A stretch of DNA of 64,000 bases from Kaistella treverensis (GTDB lineage: Bacteria > Bacteroidota > Bacteroidia > Flavobacteriales > Weeksellaceae). The notes beneath the pieces are model-generated. The model worked only from the letters and a program-made list of their open reading frames with translations. It ran no database searches and had not been told where the DNA came from. The translations under genes and the position numbers were made by a program. The DNA lies in contig NZ_FORQ01000001.1 in the NCBI RefSeq assembly GCF_900114045.1, positions 124,001 through 188,000 of the forward strand, in the 5' to 3' direction. Positions 40,692 through 49,608 of the stretch are shown one piece after another. Position 1 is the first letter of the stretch, and each line of letters opens with the position of its first letter.

Positions 40692-40844
40692 TTAAGCTAA
40701 TTTCACCCTTCCGGGGCATTTTTTACACCTTTTTCCTTTCTTAAACTTTTTGCAGCAGTTCTTTTTGCCGCACAGCATTTCTTCTTTGAAACTTGGGGCT
40801 GGTGCTAATGGCGCAACTTTGAACGGAATAATCTGAATATTCAT
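40692..40844 (-). CDS. Small Lys/Cys-rich protein (50 aa)
   Basis: A short minus-strand gene, MNIQIIPFKVAPLAPAPSFK..., ending with a basic Cys-rich tail, CGKKNCCKKFKKGKRCKKCP then GRVKLA. The five cysteines in a lysine background suggest a zinc or nucleic-acid-binding knuckle. A TACTTTTG -7 element ends 4 nt before the ATG, which supports it being expressed. The longer open frame extending upstream to 41024 is not supported. The function is unknown. Confidence 0.65.
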   Translation of the reverse strand: MNIQIIPFKVAPLAPAPSFKEEMLCGKKNCCKKFKKGKRCKKCPGRVKLA

Positions 40845-40848
40845 GGCG

Positions 40849-40856
40849 CAAAAGTA
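40849..40856 (-). promoter_or_regulatory. -7 promoter element of the Lys/Cys-rich gene, 4 nt from start
   Basis: The minus strand reads TACTTTTG followed by CGCC and ATG. Confidence 0.5.
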
Positions 40857-40986
40857 AAATTTATTTAGAACAGTTCCAAATAATACTTTCAATAAATTGA
40901 ATTTAGCGACATTTATCAATTGTAGCGTTGCCCAAATATTTGTATTTTTACAAACCTTTATTTTATAAAAATCCAGTAAAAGTAAT

Positions 40987-43845
40987 ATGAATACTACACA
41001 ATTTGTAAACCGGCACATTTCCATGAATAAAGCCGATCAACAGGCAATGCTAGACCGTATTGGAGTTGCAGATATTGAGGAACTTATCGGTCAGACCATT
41101 CCTGATTCCATTCGCTCAAAAGAGGAACTTTCTATTTCCGATGCTCTTTCTGAGTACGAAATGCTTGCACACTCCAAAGAGTTGGCGGCGAAAAACTTAA
41201 TGTTCGATAATTATATCGGTTTTGGTTATAACAATACTATTTTACCGAGTGCCATCCAACGAAATATTCTGGAAAATCCGTCCTGGTATACCGCTTACAC
41301 GCCTTATCAGGCAGAAATAGCGCAAGGCCGTCTGGAAGCTTTATTGAATTTCCAAACTGTTGTTTGCGATTTAACCGGTTTTAATTTGGCGAATGCTTCA
41401 CTTTTAGATGAATCAACAGCAGCTGCGGAAGCTATGCACATGTTCTTCGAAAGCCGTACAAAAACCCAAAAAAAAGGCGAAGCTAATAAGTTTTTCGTTT
41501 CGGATTTGGTTTTACCCCAAACCGTTGCTGTTCTAAAAACCAAAGCTGAAGGTTTAGGAATTAACGTTGTAGTTGGAAATTTTGAAGGAGAAAAACTTGA
41601 TGAATCTTTTTTCGGTGCAATTTTGCAATACCCGGGAAAAAACGGAGTTGTCATCGATTATACCGATACGATCAGCGCTTACAAAGCTTTAGATTTGCAG
41701 GTTGTAGTTGCCTGTGATCCGATGGCTTTGGTCAAACTTAAATCACCTGCTGAAATGGGCGCAGATTGCGCGGTGGGAACTACACAGCGTTTTGGTATTC
41801 CGATGGGTTACGGTGGTCCTCACGCGGCTTTTTTCGCTTGTAAAGACGAATATAAACGCGATTTACCGGGAAGAATTATAGGTGTTTCTCAGGATGCTTA
41901 CGGAAAACGTGCTTTGCGTATGGCTTTGCAAACGCGTGAGCAGCATATTAAAAGAGAAAAAGCAACTTCCAATATCTGTACAGCGCAGGTTCTTCTGGCG
42001 GTAATGGCAGGAATGTACGCGGTTTACCACGGACCACAAGGTTTGAATTTCATAGCGGACCAAATTCATTTTAAAGCAACTGCGTTGCAAAACGGTTTAA
42101 AAACTTTAGGTTATGACATCACCGATGAACCGATTTTTGATACGGTAAAAATCCGCATGAATGAAGCGCAAAAAGCAAAATTGACTCGATTGATGCTTGA
42201 CCGGAAAATTAATTTGAATTATTTCTCGGACGGAATTGTTAGCATTTCTTTAAATGAAACTTCAACCGTTCAGAAAGTTCAGTATTTATTTGATGCTTTT
42301 GCAGACTTTTTAGCTTCCCAGAGTTTTAAATTAACCTTCAAAGATGAAGTTCATATTCCGGAAGAGCTTTTGAGAACCGACGCTATTTTACAGGAAGAAG
42401 TTTTCAACGCTTACCATACGGAAACCGAATTGATGCGCTATATCAAGCGTTTGGAAAGAAAAGATCTTTCACTTACACATTCCATGATTTCCCTTGGCTC
42501 TTGTACAATGAAATTGAACGCGGCAACAGAAATGCTTCCGCTTTCCTGGCCGGAATGGGGCAGTGTGCACCCGTTTGTACCAACTGAACAAGCTGGTGGA
42601 TATCAGATTTTAATTAAAGAATTAGAGAAAGATTTAGCAGAAATCACAGGTTTTGCGGGCACATCTTTGCAGCCGAATTCCGGTGCGCAGGGTGAATATG
42701 CAGGATTAATGGTGATTCGCGAATATCATAAATCGCGTGGCGAAAGTCACCGGAATATTGTTTTAATTCCACAATCTGCGCACGGTACAAATCCGGCATC
42801 CGCGGTAATTGCCGGTATGAAAGTGGTGGTAGTGAAAAACCTCGAAAACGGTGAAATCGATTTTGAAGATTTGAAAGCGAAAGCAGAACAGCACAGCGAA
42901 AATCTTTCCGCGGTGATGATCACCTATCCTTCAACTTACGGTTTTTTCGATGACAATATCAAGGAAATTACCGATTTAATTCATCAGCACGGCGGACAGA
43001 TTTATATGGATGGCGCAAACATGAATGCGCAGGTTGGTTACACTTCACCTGGTGATATCGGAGCAGATGTTTGCCACTTAAATCTTCATAAAACCTTCGC
43101 AATTCCGCACGGCGGTGGCGGTCCAGGTGTTGGTCCGATTTGCGTCGCTGAACATTTGGTGAAATTTTTACCTGGAAATCCAAACGTTAAAACCGGTGGA
43201 AATGAATCTATTGCTGCAATTTCCGGTGCGCCATACGGTTCATCTTTGGTGTTAAATATTTCCTACGCTTATATTAAAATGTTGGGCGCTGATGGCTTGA
43301 AACAGGCTACAAATTTTGCCATTTTAAACGCCAATTATTTAAAAGAAGTTTTAGCGGAACATTTCCCGATTTTATATTCAAACAGACAGGGTCGCGTGGC
43401 ACATGAGTGTATCGTAGATTTCCGACAGTTTAAAGCGTTCGGAATTGAAGTTGCCGACATCGCAAAAAGATTGATGGATTACGGTTACCACGCACCAACG
43501 GTAAGTTTCCCGGTTGCGGGAACTTTGATGATTGAGCCGACTGAATCGGAAAGTAAAGCAGAATTGGATCGTTTCGCAGAAGCACTGATTTCAATAAAAA
43601 AAGAAATCGACGAAATCGTAGAAGGAAAAGCAGATATGGCGAATAACGTCTTGAAAAACGCGCCTCACACCGAGCAAGTTGTAATTTCTGATTCCTGGGA
43701 TAAACCATACAGCCGCGAAAAAGCAGCTTATCCATTGGATTGGGTTCGCGACCGCAAGTTCTTCGCTTCGGTCTCCCGAGTTGATGAAGCCTATGGCGAC
43801 AGAAATTTAATCTGTACCTGCGCACCAATTGAAAGTTACATGTAA
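40987..43845 (+). CDS. gcvP: Glycine dehydrogenase (decarboxylating), P protein
   Basis: A 952-residue fused P-protein of the glycine cleavage system. It decarboxylates glycine with PLP and loads the aminomethyl group on lipoyl-H-protein. The N-terminal half opens NTTQFVNRHISMNKADQQAMLDRIG, and the C-terminal half holds the PLP site DVCHLNLHKTFAIPHGGGGPGVGP with Lys702. The glycine-rich GGGGPG loop and the ending RDRKFFASVSRVDEAYGDRNLICTCAPIESYM are typical. The gcvT and gcvH partners are not in the window. The 142-nt upstream gap has no glycine-riboswitch-like structure that I can see. A bidirectional terminator lies between it and the glycosylase. Confidence 0.97.
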   Translation: MNTTQFVNRHISMNKADQQAMLDRIGVADIEELIGQTIPDSIRSKEELSISDALSEYEMLAHSKELAAKNLMFDNYIGFGYNNTILPSAIQRNILENPSWYTAYTPYQAEIAQGRLEALLNFQTVVCDLTGFNLANASLLDESTAAAEAMHMFFESRTKTQKKGEANKFFVSDLVLPQTVAVLKTKAEGLGINVVVGNFEGEKLDESFFGAILQYPGKNGVVIDYTDTISAYKALDLQVVVACDPMALVKLKSPAEMGADCAVGTTQRFGIPMGYGGPHAAFFACKDEYKRDLPGRIIGVSQDAYGKRALRMALQTREQHIKREKATSNICTAQVLLAVMAGMYAVYHGPQGLNFIADQIHFKATALQNGLKTLGYDITDEPIFDTVKIRMNEAQKAKLTRLMLDRKINLNYFSDGIVSISLNETSTVQKVQYLFDAFADFLASQSFKLTFKDEVHIPEELLRTDAILQEEVFNAYHTETELMRYIKRLERKDLSLTHSMISLGSCTMKLNAATEMLPLSWPEWGSVHPFVPTEQAGGYQILIKELEKDLAEITGFAGTSLQPNSGAQGEYAGLMVIREYHKSRGESHRNIVLIPQSAHGTNPASAVIAGMKVVVVKNLENGEIDFEDLKAKAEQHSENLSAVMITYPSTYGFFDDNIKEITDLIHQHGGQIYMDGANMNAQVGYTSPGDIGADVCHLNLHKTFAIPHGGGGPGVGPICVAEHLVKFLPGNPNVKTGGNESIAAISGAPYGSSLVLNISYAYIKMLGADGLKQATNFAILNANYLKEVLAEHFPILYSNRQGRVAHECIVDFRQFKAFGIEVADIAKRLMDYGYHAPTVSFPVAGTLMIEPTESESKAELDRFAEALISIKKEIDEIVEGKADMANNVLKNAPHTEQVVISDSWDKPYSREKAAYPLDWVRDRKFFASVSRVDEAYGDRNLICTCAPIESYM

Positions 43846-43867
43846 GATTACTTGCTTATATAAATTG

Positions 43868-43898
43868 AAAAAATTCCCGGTTTTAGCCGGGAATTTTT
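43868..43898. terminator. Bidirectional terminator between gcvP and the glycosylase gene
   Basis: AAAAATTCCCGG, loop TTTTAG, CCGGGAATTTTT; it overlaps the stop codon of the convergent glycosylase by two bases. Confidence 0.85.
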
Positions 43899-44633
43899 AT
43901 TGATATAATTTCTGGTCTTTTTCACAGAAAAAGCTGCGTCTGCTATTGAGGCCAGTGTGTCTTTTTGTTAAATTTTCGCCGCATTTTGGGCAGATTTTTT
44001 TGGTATGAACCAGCCAGTTTTTCTTAAGCACGTATTCTTGTTTCCAGCGCAGAAAATCAAAACTGTAATTGCGCGCTTCGAAAATAAGCGCTGATAACTT
44101 TTTCGGCGGTAATCTTCCGATCAAACTTTCCGGATGAACGCCAATCCGGAAAAGAACTTCGTTTTTGATGATATTCCCGACGCCGGAAAAAATATTCTGA
44201 TCCATCAGCGCATCACAAACCAACATTTCTGGCTGCAATTTGAGCTTTTTTTCGCTTTTAAAGGTTTCCATTCATCACTCAAAACATCAGCGTGCCAGTC
44301 GATTTCTTTTAAAACTTTTGAATCTAACAATTTAACCGAACACGAATAAAAATACAGATCACCATTTTCGAATTTGAGATGCAAGCGAAGCTGCCGGTCG
44401 GGTTTTGTCTGCTCGTCCAGTGAATAGCTGCCCCACAAAAGCAGGTGAATCCGGACGACCAGTTTACCGCAAACCAGATAAGATTGCTTTCCGTAGGTTT
44501 TATACGCTTCGAAAGTTTTTCCCGGCAGTTGGTCCATTTCGATTTTCGCGTTCCCGGAAGCGGAAATGATTTCCTGACCGATGAATTTTTCTGCGAGGTC
44601 TTTCAGGATTTTTATGGAAGGTCCTTCGGGCAT
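43897..44633 (-). pseudogene. Fpg/Nei-family DNA glycosylase, one-base frameshift
   Basis: A base-excision glycosylase/AP lyase of the Fpg/Nei family, read in two overlapping frames. The first part (44205-44633, MPEGPSIKILKDLAEKFIG... to VLSDEWKPLKAKK) contains the catalytic Pro-Glu N-terminus. The second (43897-44271, ...LQPEMLVCDALMDQNIFSGVGNIIKNEVLFRIG...) contains the H2TH region and the zinc finger CPKCGENL...FFCEKDQ. The frames meet at a run of seven A on the minus strand (44246-44252). Adding one A would join ...LKAKK to KLKLQPEML exactly where homologues continue. It is thus a deletion of one A, a sequencing error in the homopolymer, or a site of transcriptional slippage. The frame opens further upstream to 44663, but MPEGPS is the true start. 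Confidence 0.85.
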
Positions 44634-44698
44634 GTTGGTGAAATTTTTTAAGCAGAGCTCCAAAACTTAAACCATTTTAGAAAGCTCGGGAAAAAACG

Positions 44699-44706
44699 TA
44701 CTTTTG
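44699..44706 (+). promoter_or_regulatory. -7 promoter element of dgt, 4 nt from start codon
   Basis: TACTTTTG followed by AAAT and the ATG at 44711. Confidence 0.5.
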
Positions 44707-44710
44707 AAAT

Positions 44711-46066
44711 ATGGATTTAAACAGCATTTTCACGCATCAGCGCACCGGAAACCCAACTTCAACGCCTGCTTCACGAACAGATTTTCAGCGCGATTTTGAC
44801 CGGATTATTTTCTCAGCAGCTTTCCGCCGACTTCAAAATAAAACTCAGGTTTTTCCGCTTCCGGGCAGCGTGTTTGTGCATAACCGGCTTACGCACTCGC
44901 TGGAAGTTTCCTCGGTCGGCCGAAGCATGGGAAGTTCAGTTGGTGAATTTATCTTTCAGAATTTCGAGAAAAAACTCGATTTGAACGCCCAAAATTTTTA
45001 TCAGCACAATCTTCAAAATGTAATCGCTGCGGCGTGTTTATGTCATGATGTTGGAAATCCGGCGTTCGGACATTCGGGGGAAGACGCCATTGCGAGCTAT
45101 TTCGAAAAAAATGAAGCTGATTTAAAACCAAAATTTACCGAAAAAGAATGGGCAGATTTGGTTAATTTTGAAGGAAATGCAAATGCAATCAGAGTTTTAA
45201 CGCATCAGCAAACCGGAAAAGATGATGGCGGAACGCAGCTCACATTTGCAACTTTAGCAAGTATTGCTAAATATCCGTGTGAAGCTGTAGCGAAAAAAAA
45301 GGGGCAAATACACAGGAAAAAATTCAATTTTTTTCAGAACGAAAAAGATACTTTTTTAAATATCGCAAAATCAGTTCAGCTGATTTCTGAAAGTGAAGAA
45401 CCCGTAATTTTTAAAAGGCATCCGTTTGTTTGGCTTGTTGAAGCGGCCGACGATATTTGCTACAACATCATCGATATGGAAGATGCGCATCGCCTGGGAA
45501 TCGTATCCACGGCAGATTGCGAAAATCTGTTCTTTGACCTCATAAAATCTGAAAATGCGAATACCAAAAGGGTAGAAGATAAGCTTGCGGTTTTGACCAA
45601 TGCTAATGAACGCATTTCCTATTTGCGCGCAAAAGTCATCAATGCTTTAATTAATAAATCGATCGAAATTTATAAAGAGCGTTTTTCCGACATTTTAGAA
45701 GGAACTTTAGATAAAGCGCTGCTGGATATTTTTAAAAGCGAAAATTCTTCGCTTCAGGAAATTGAAAGTTTTTCGATTGAGAAAATTTACGGTCACAAAG
45801 CCGTCATTGAAATTGAAAATGCGGGTTATAATGTTATGTACGAGTTGCTTAATCATTTTATTCCGCCTATTTTAACCGAAAATGAGAAACGAAAATCTTA
45901 CGATAAAATGGCTTTAAAACTTTTACCGCAACAGTTTGTTTACGAAAACGGAAGCGATTACCAAAAGGTTTTGGGCGTGATTGATTTTGTTTCAGGAATG
46001 ACGGATAATTTTGCGACCGATCTTTACCGGAAAATTAAAGGAATTGAGATCGGAATGACGATGTAA
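44711..46066 (+). CDS. dgt: dGTP triphosphohydrolase
   Basis: A 451-residue HD-domain phosphohydrolase that cleaves dGTP (and in some members other dNTPs) to deoxynucleoside and tripolyphosphate. The N-terminal block DFQRDFDRIIFSAAFRRLQNKTQVFPLPGSVFVHNRLTHSLEVSSVGRSMG is the family signature. AACLCHDVGNPAFGHSGEDAI has the HD metal ligands, and VEAADDICYNIIDMEDAHRLG supplies the next Asp. It lies back-to-back with the glycosylase, and both serve nucleotide or DNA quality. Confidence 0.94.
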   Translation: MDLNSIFTHQRTGNPTSTPASRTDFQRDFDRIIFSAAFRRLQNKTQVFPLPGSVFVHNRLTHSLEVSSVGRSMGSSVGEFIFQNFEKKLDLNAQNFYQHNLQNVIAAACLCHDVGNPAFGHSGEDAIASYFEKNEADLKPKFTEKEWADLVNFEGNANAIRVLTHQQTGKDDGGTQLTFATLASIAKYPCEAVAKKKGQIHRKKFNFFQNEKDTFLNIAKSVQLISESEEPVIFKRHPFVWLVEAADDICYNIIDMEDAHRLGIVSTADCENLFFDLIKSENANTKRVEDKLAVLTNANERISYLRAKVINALINKSIEIYKERFSDILEGTLDKALLDIFKSENSSLQEIESFSIEKIYGHKAVIEIENAGYNVMYELLNHFIPPILTENEKRKSYDKMALKLLPQQFVYENGSDYQKVLGVIDFVSGMTDNFATDLYRKIKGIEIGMTM

Positions 46067-46123
46067 ATTCCGAAAATTTGATTATCTTTCAGAAGTAACC
46101 AGTTTAACCATAAAAACTAAAAT

Positions 46124-47056
46124 ATGACTTATTTCGGAATTATTATTTTTTTAGGATTAATCGTCCTTTTTGCCTCATTTTTTACAGTCAAGCAGGCAAC
46201 TGCTGCGATTGTGGAACGGTTGGGTAAATTTCACGTCGTGCGCCAGTCCGGTCTTCATTTAAAAATACCTTTCATCGATCAGGTTGCAAAACGTATGAAT
46301 TTGAGAATCCAGCAGTTAGATGTAATTATTGATACCAAAACTTTAGATAACGTATTTATCAGAATGAAAGTTTCTGTTCAGTATCAGGTAATTACCGCGC
46401 AGGTTGCCGATTCATTTTACCGTTTGGAAAACCCGGAAAACCAGATCACTTCGTACGTTTTCGATGTCGTACGCGCGGAAGTTCCAAAACTGAAACTCGA
46501 TGATGTTTTTGTACGTAAAGATGACGTTGCTATCGCTGTAAAAGGTGAACTGCAGGAAGCGATGCAAAGTTACGGTTACGACATTATCAAAGCCTTGGTA
46601 ACCGATATCGATCCGGACGAGCAGGTGAAACACGCGATGAACCGAATTAATGCCGCGGAACGCGAAAAAACCGCTGCAGAATACGAATCTGAAGCGCAAA
46701 AAATTAGAATTGTTGCTGTGGCGAAAGCTGAAGCAGAATCCAAAAAACTTCAGGGTATGGGTATTGCCGACCAAAGACGCGAAATTGCGAAAGGTTTGGA
46801 AGAATCTGTAAAAATGCTGAATGAAGCGGGAATAAGCTCTCAGGAAGCTTCCGCGCTGATTGTGGTGACGCAGCATTATGACACGCTACATTCGATTGGA
46901 GCGAATAACAGAAGCAACCTTGTGCTTTTGCCGAATTCGCCAAGTGCTGCAAGTTCAATGTTGAACGATCTTGTAGTTTCAATGGCAGCTACGCAGAAAA
47001 TGGAAGAAACCAGCAAAGGCGATTATCCACCTCCAACGGGATCTCATTCGCACTAA
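46124..47056 (+). CDS. SPFH/stomatin-family membrane protein
   Basis: A 310-residue protein with a single N-terminal transmembrane helix (IIIFLGLIVLFASFFTVKQATA) followed by a band 7/SPFH domain (AAIVERLGKFHVVRQSGLHLKIPFID, DVFVRKDDVAIAVKGELQEAM, ALVTDIDPDEQVKHAMNRINAAEREKTAAEYESEAQKIRIVAVAKAEAESKKL). The last part is the flotillin-like coiled coil, as in slipins and HflK/C-like QmcA. Such proteins form membrane microdomain scaffolds and regulate membrane proteases. No NfeD or protease gene is adjacent. It has a clear terminator. Confidence 0.9.
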   Translation: MTYFGIIIFLGLIVLFASFFTVKQATAAIVERLGKFHVVRQSGLHLKIPFIDQVAKRMNLRIQQLDVIIDTKTLDNVFIRMKVSVQYQVITAQVADSFYRLENPENQITSYVFDVVRAEVPKLKLDDVFVRKDDVAIAVKGELQEAMQSYGYDIIKALVTDIDPDEQVKHAMNRINAAEREKTAAEYESEAQKIRIVAVAKAEAESKKLQGMGIADQRREIAKGLEESVKMLNEAGISSQEASALIVVTQHYDTLHSIGANNRSNLVLLPNSPSAASSMLNDLVVSMAATQKMEETSKGDYPPPTGSHSH

Positions 47057-47068
47057 TTTCATAAAAAT

Positions 47069-47104
47069 AAAAAAAAACGCTTCCGATTTGGGAGCGTTTT
47101 TTTT
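47069..47104. terminator. Terminator between the SPFH gene and the DUF962 gene
   Basis: AAAAAACGCTTCC paired with GGGAGCGTTTTTT around a short loop; flanking A and T runs allow action in both directions. Confidence 0.85.
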
Positions 47105-47141
47105 CGCCTAAAAAGCATGTTTTTTGAATTTTTCTAAAAAA

Positions 47142-47489
47142 TTAAATTTCAGCTTTTTCTTCAGTTTCTTTTTCTTCAGCTTTTTTAAATTTTTCCTTAC
47201 CGATAAGCAGTTCATAAAACATTTTAAAATCCGCTATCAAGGTGAAGAGTGGATATTGAAAGGTGGTCGGTTTATTTTTTTCAAAAATATAGTGACTGAG
47301 CGCCGAAAAACCCAAACCAAAAATCGGCAAATACCACAGAAATCTTTCTTTTCCGGACTGGATGACATAAATTAAAACTACAAGCACCAGCGCGGTTCCA
47401 ACGAAGTGGAAAATCCGTGTCCACATTTTTCGGTGCTGTAAGAGGTAAAATTCGTAAAATTCTGAAAAGGTTTTTATTCGGTCTTCCAT
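47142..47489 (-). CDS. DUF962 (Mpo1-like) membrane protein
   Basis: A 115-residue protein with two hydrophobic segments (about residues 28-45 and 52-70). The markers YLLQHRKMWTRIFHFVGTALVLVVLIYV and SALSHYIFEKNKPTTFQYPLFTLIADFKMF match the DUF962 family, whose yeast member Mpo1 is an Fe(II)-dependent dioxygenase of 2-hydroxy fatty acids. The conserved His residues are retained. The C-terminal tail is lysine/glutamate rich (KKAEEKETEEKAEI). It begins 5 nt after the permease stop, so it is cotranscribed with it. That bacterial members share the Mpo1 activity is an extrapolation. Confidence 0.8.
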   Translation of the reverse strand: MEDRIKTFSEFYEFYLLQHRKMWTRIFHFVGTALVLVVLIYVIQSGKERFLWYLPIFGLGFSALSHYIFEKNKPTTFQYPLFTLIADFKMFYELLIGKEKFKKAEEKETEEKAEI

Positions 47490-47494
47490 TGCGC

Positions 47495-49177
47495 TTACAC
47501 CGCATTTTTTTCGCGGTTCAGTTTGCTATGTCTAAAACCGTACCCAAAATAAATAATCATGCCCAAAGCAAACCACACGAGGAACCAAAACCAGTTGTTA
47601 TGCGTCATTCCGGTTAATAAATAAAGGCACGAGCTTAAACCCATCAGTGGAATGAGTGAGAGTTTTTTAATTAAAGTTAAAACGCACAAACCAATATTTA
47701 TTAAAAGGAAAAAGAACATTGAAATTCTGAATTCACCTTCGTTTGGATCTTTCCAGTCCATTAAATTATGGAAAAATTCCGGCTGCCAGAAGTAGAAAAA
47801 TGCAAGTCCGCCGAGAAAAAGAACCGGAAATATAAACTGCGAATTGATGTAAGGCAGATGAAATCTGCCGGGCAGTTTTTCTTTGGAAGGCAAAAGCAAA
47901 ACGCCACCACAAACGAGCACAAAAGCGAAAATTGTCCCGATGCTTGTAAAATCTAAAATGAACGATTTATCGGTAAATAAAATAGGAATTCCTACCACAA
48001 CACCTGTAATAATCGTTGCAAATGACGGTGTGCTGTGTTTCGGGTGAATTTCCATAAATTTTTTCGGCATGAGACCATCGCGACTCATGGCGTACCAAAT
48101 CCGCGGCTGTCCCATTTGGAAAACGAGTAAAACCGTGGTAATCGCAATAATAGCACCGAGCGAAACCACAAATTCCATCCAGGCAACATTTGCGTTGGTT
48201 TTTTCGAAGATGAAAGAAAGTGGATCGCCTACGCCTTCAAACCTTCTGTAATCCACCATTCCCGTAAGAACCAACGTCAAAATAATATAAATTACAGTAC
48301 AAAGTACGAGGGAAATTATCATTCCGCGTGGCAAATTTTTCTGTGGATTTTTGGTTTCTTCGGAAAGAACACTCAACGCATCAAAACCGATATAGGCGAA
48401 GAAAACTCCGGAAACGGCGCTCATCACACCAGCAAATCCGTTCGGCATAAAGGACTGCTCGCCGGTTTCAATGCTCGCCGGGAACCAGTTATCAGTATTG
48501 ATAAAAGCAATACCAACCGCAATTACCAAAAGGATGATGAACAATTTCAGCAAAACAAAAATATTATTAAAATTCTTTGATTCTTTGACACCGACATATA
48601 CCAGCCATGTGATCAAACCGTTGATGACAAGCGCCGGAACATCCAGAATAATTTTTAAATTACCAATAATTGGAGCTGTTTTCCAGGCGTTGAGAAGTTC
48701 CTGATTTTGGGAACCGCCAAAGAAAGCTTTTTTCGCTTCCGGATAACTGGCAGTTAAATATTCCGGGATGTGAAGCCCGATTCTGCCCATAAAACTCGTA
48801 AAATAGTCTGACCAGGAAAAAGCTACATAAATATTTCCGAAGGAATATTCCATAATCAAAGCCCAACCGATAATCCACGCCATAATTTCGCCAAAACTCG
48901 CGTACGCATAGGTGTAGGCTGAACCGGCGGTCGGAATTCTACTTGCAAATTCTGCATAACAAAGCGCCGTAAAACCGCACGCAAAACCACAAATAATATA
49001 GAGAACGATGACGCCAGGACCACCGCGGAAAACCGCTTCGCCGAGGGAGCTGAAACTTCCCGCCCCAATAATCGCTGCAATTCCGAAAAAGACAATATCC
49101 CAAACTCCTAAAACGCGCAATAATCCCGAGGAATGGTCGTTTGCACTGTATTGTTTTCTTCTGAAAAGCTGATTCAT
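47495..49177 (-). CDS. APC-family amino acid permease (CAT-like)
   Basis: A 560-residue inner membrane transporter with about 12-14 predicted helices. The first helices read VLGVWDIVFFGIAAIIGAGSFSSLGEAVFRGGPGVIVLYII, and the consensus amphipathic region FFAYIGFDALSVLSEETKNPQKNLPRGMI is the mark of APC cationic/amino-acid transporters. RIWYAMSRDGLMPKKFMEIHPKHSTPSFA follows, as in the CAT subgroup. The C-terminus is hydrophilic. Substrate probably amino acids, exact type unknown. It is first in a two-gene unit with the DUF962 gene and divergent from the TPR gene across the DnaA-box-like region. Confidence 0.9.
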   Translation of the reverse strand: MNQLFRRKQYSANDHSSGLLRVLGVWDIVFFGIAAIIGAGSFSSLGEAVFRGGPGVIVLYIICGFACGFTALCYAEFASRIPTAGSAYTYAYASFGEIMAWIIGWALIMEYSFGNIYVAFSWSDYFTSFMGRIGLHIPEYLTASYPEAKKAFFGGSQNQELLNAWKTAPIIGNLKIILDVPALVINGLITWLVYVGVKESKNFNNIFVLLKLFIILLVIAVGIAFINTDNWFPASIETGEQSFMPNGFAGVMSAVSGVFFAYIGFDALSVLSEETKNPQKNLPRGMIISLVLCTVIYIILTLVLTGMVDYRRFEGVGDPLSFIFEKTNANVAWMEFVVSLGAIIAITTVLLVFQMGQPRIWYAMSRDGLMPKKFMEIHPKHSTPSFATIITGVVVGIPILFTDKSFILDFTSIGTIFAFVLVCGGVLLLPSKEKLPGRFHLPYINSQFIFPVLFLGGLAFFYFWQPEFFHNLMDWKDPNEGEFRISMFFFLLINIGLCVLTLIKKLSLIPLMGLSSCLYLLTGMTHNNWFWFLVWFALGMIIYFGYGFRHSKLNREKNAV

Positions 49178-49423
49178 CTTAAATTTTTAATTTACACAAA
49201 TGTAAAAGAAAATTTGGAAAAATGACTTTTTTGGTGCTTTAAGCAGGAAATTATTGAAAAAAATGCCCGTTTAGCAGGTAAAAATTAGCTTTAATTTTTT
49301 CACCAGAATTTCACCTTTTTAGCTTGAAAAATTCCGGGTTATTTTGGTGTTTTTTTCGATTTTAATGAATTGTTGTTGCTTAATTAATTTCAAAAAAAAA
49401 GCTGCTTTTATGGCCGAATTTTT

Positions 49424-49537
49424 TGTGGTTAAAGTTTGAAGCTCACCAATTTAGAAATTATCCACTTTTCCACAAGCTAGAAATTAACTTGTGAAAGCAA
49501 TAAGTTTTCGTTAATTTCGTTGATTAAATGTGGAAAA
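49424..49537. other. Cluster of four DnaA-box-like sites in a 431-nt gap
   Basis: The gap between divergent genes (49178-49608) is AT-rich and gene-free. It contains four 9-mers that each match the DnaA box TTATCCACA at 8 of 9 positions: 49424-49432 (minus, TTAACCACA), 49458-49466 (plus, TTATCCACT), 49466-49474 (plus, TTTTCCACA) and 49529-49537 (minus, TTTTCCACA). T-rich and A-rich runs flank them. The gap may be an oriC-like locus or a DnaA-regulated promoter region. There is no dnaA or dnaN gene in the window and strand bias here does not prove an origin. Nothing else recognisable is seen in the gap. Confidence 0.4.
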
Positions 49538-49608
49538 GTATCCGGCAGATTTTTGCTGAAATGCTTCGTCCACTTTCTAAAAAAAAACTTTCCGAAAACT
49601 AGGATTTC

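Noticed and set aside
40860..40986. Glycine riboswitch upstream of gcvP
   Set aside because: The 142-nt gap has no paired stems or conserved tandem aptamer features that I can recognise.
43430..43828. 132-codon minus-strand frame within gcvP
   Set aside because: A shadow of the gcvP coding frame; low-complexity Arg/Leu-rich composition without a family match.
44246..44252. Classical -1 ribosomal slippery heptamer A AAA AAG in the glycosylase gene
   Set aside because: The string AAAAAAG is present, but the zero frame reads GCG AAA AAA AGC, so the heptamer is not in the phase needed for tandem slippage. A one-base indel or transcriptional slippage explains it better.
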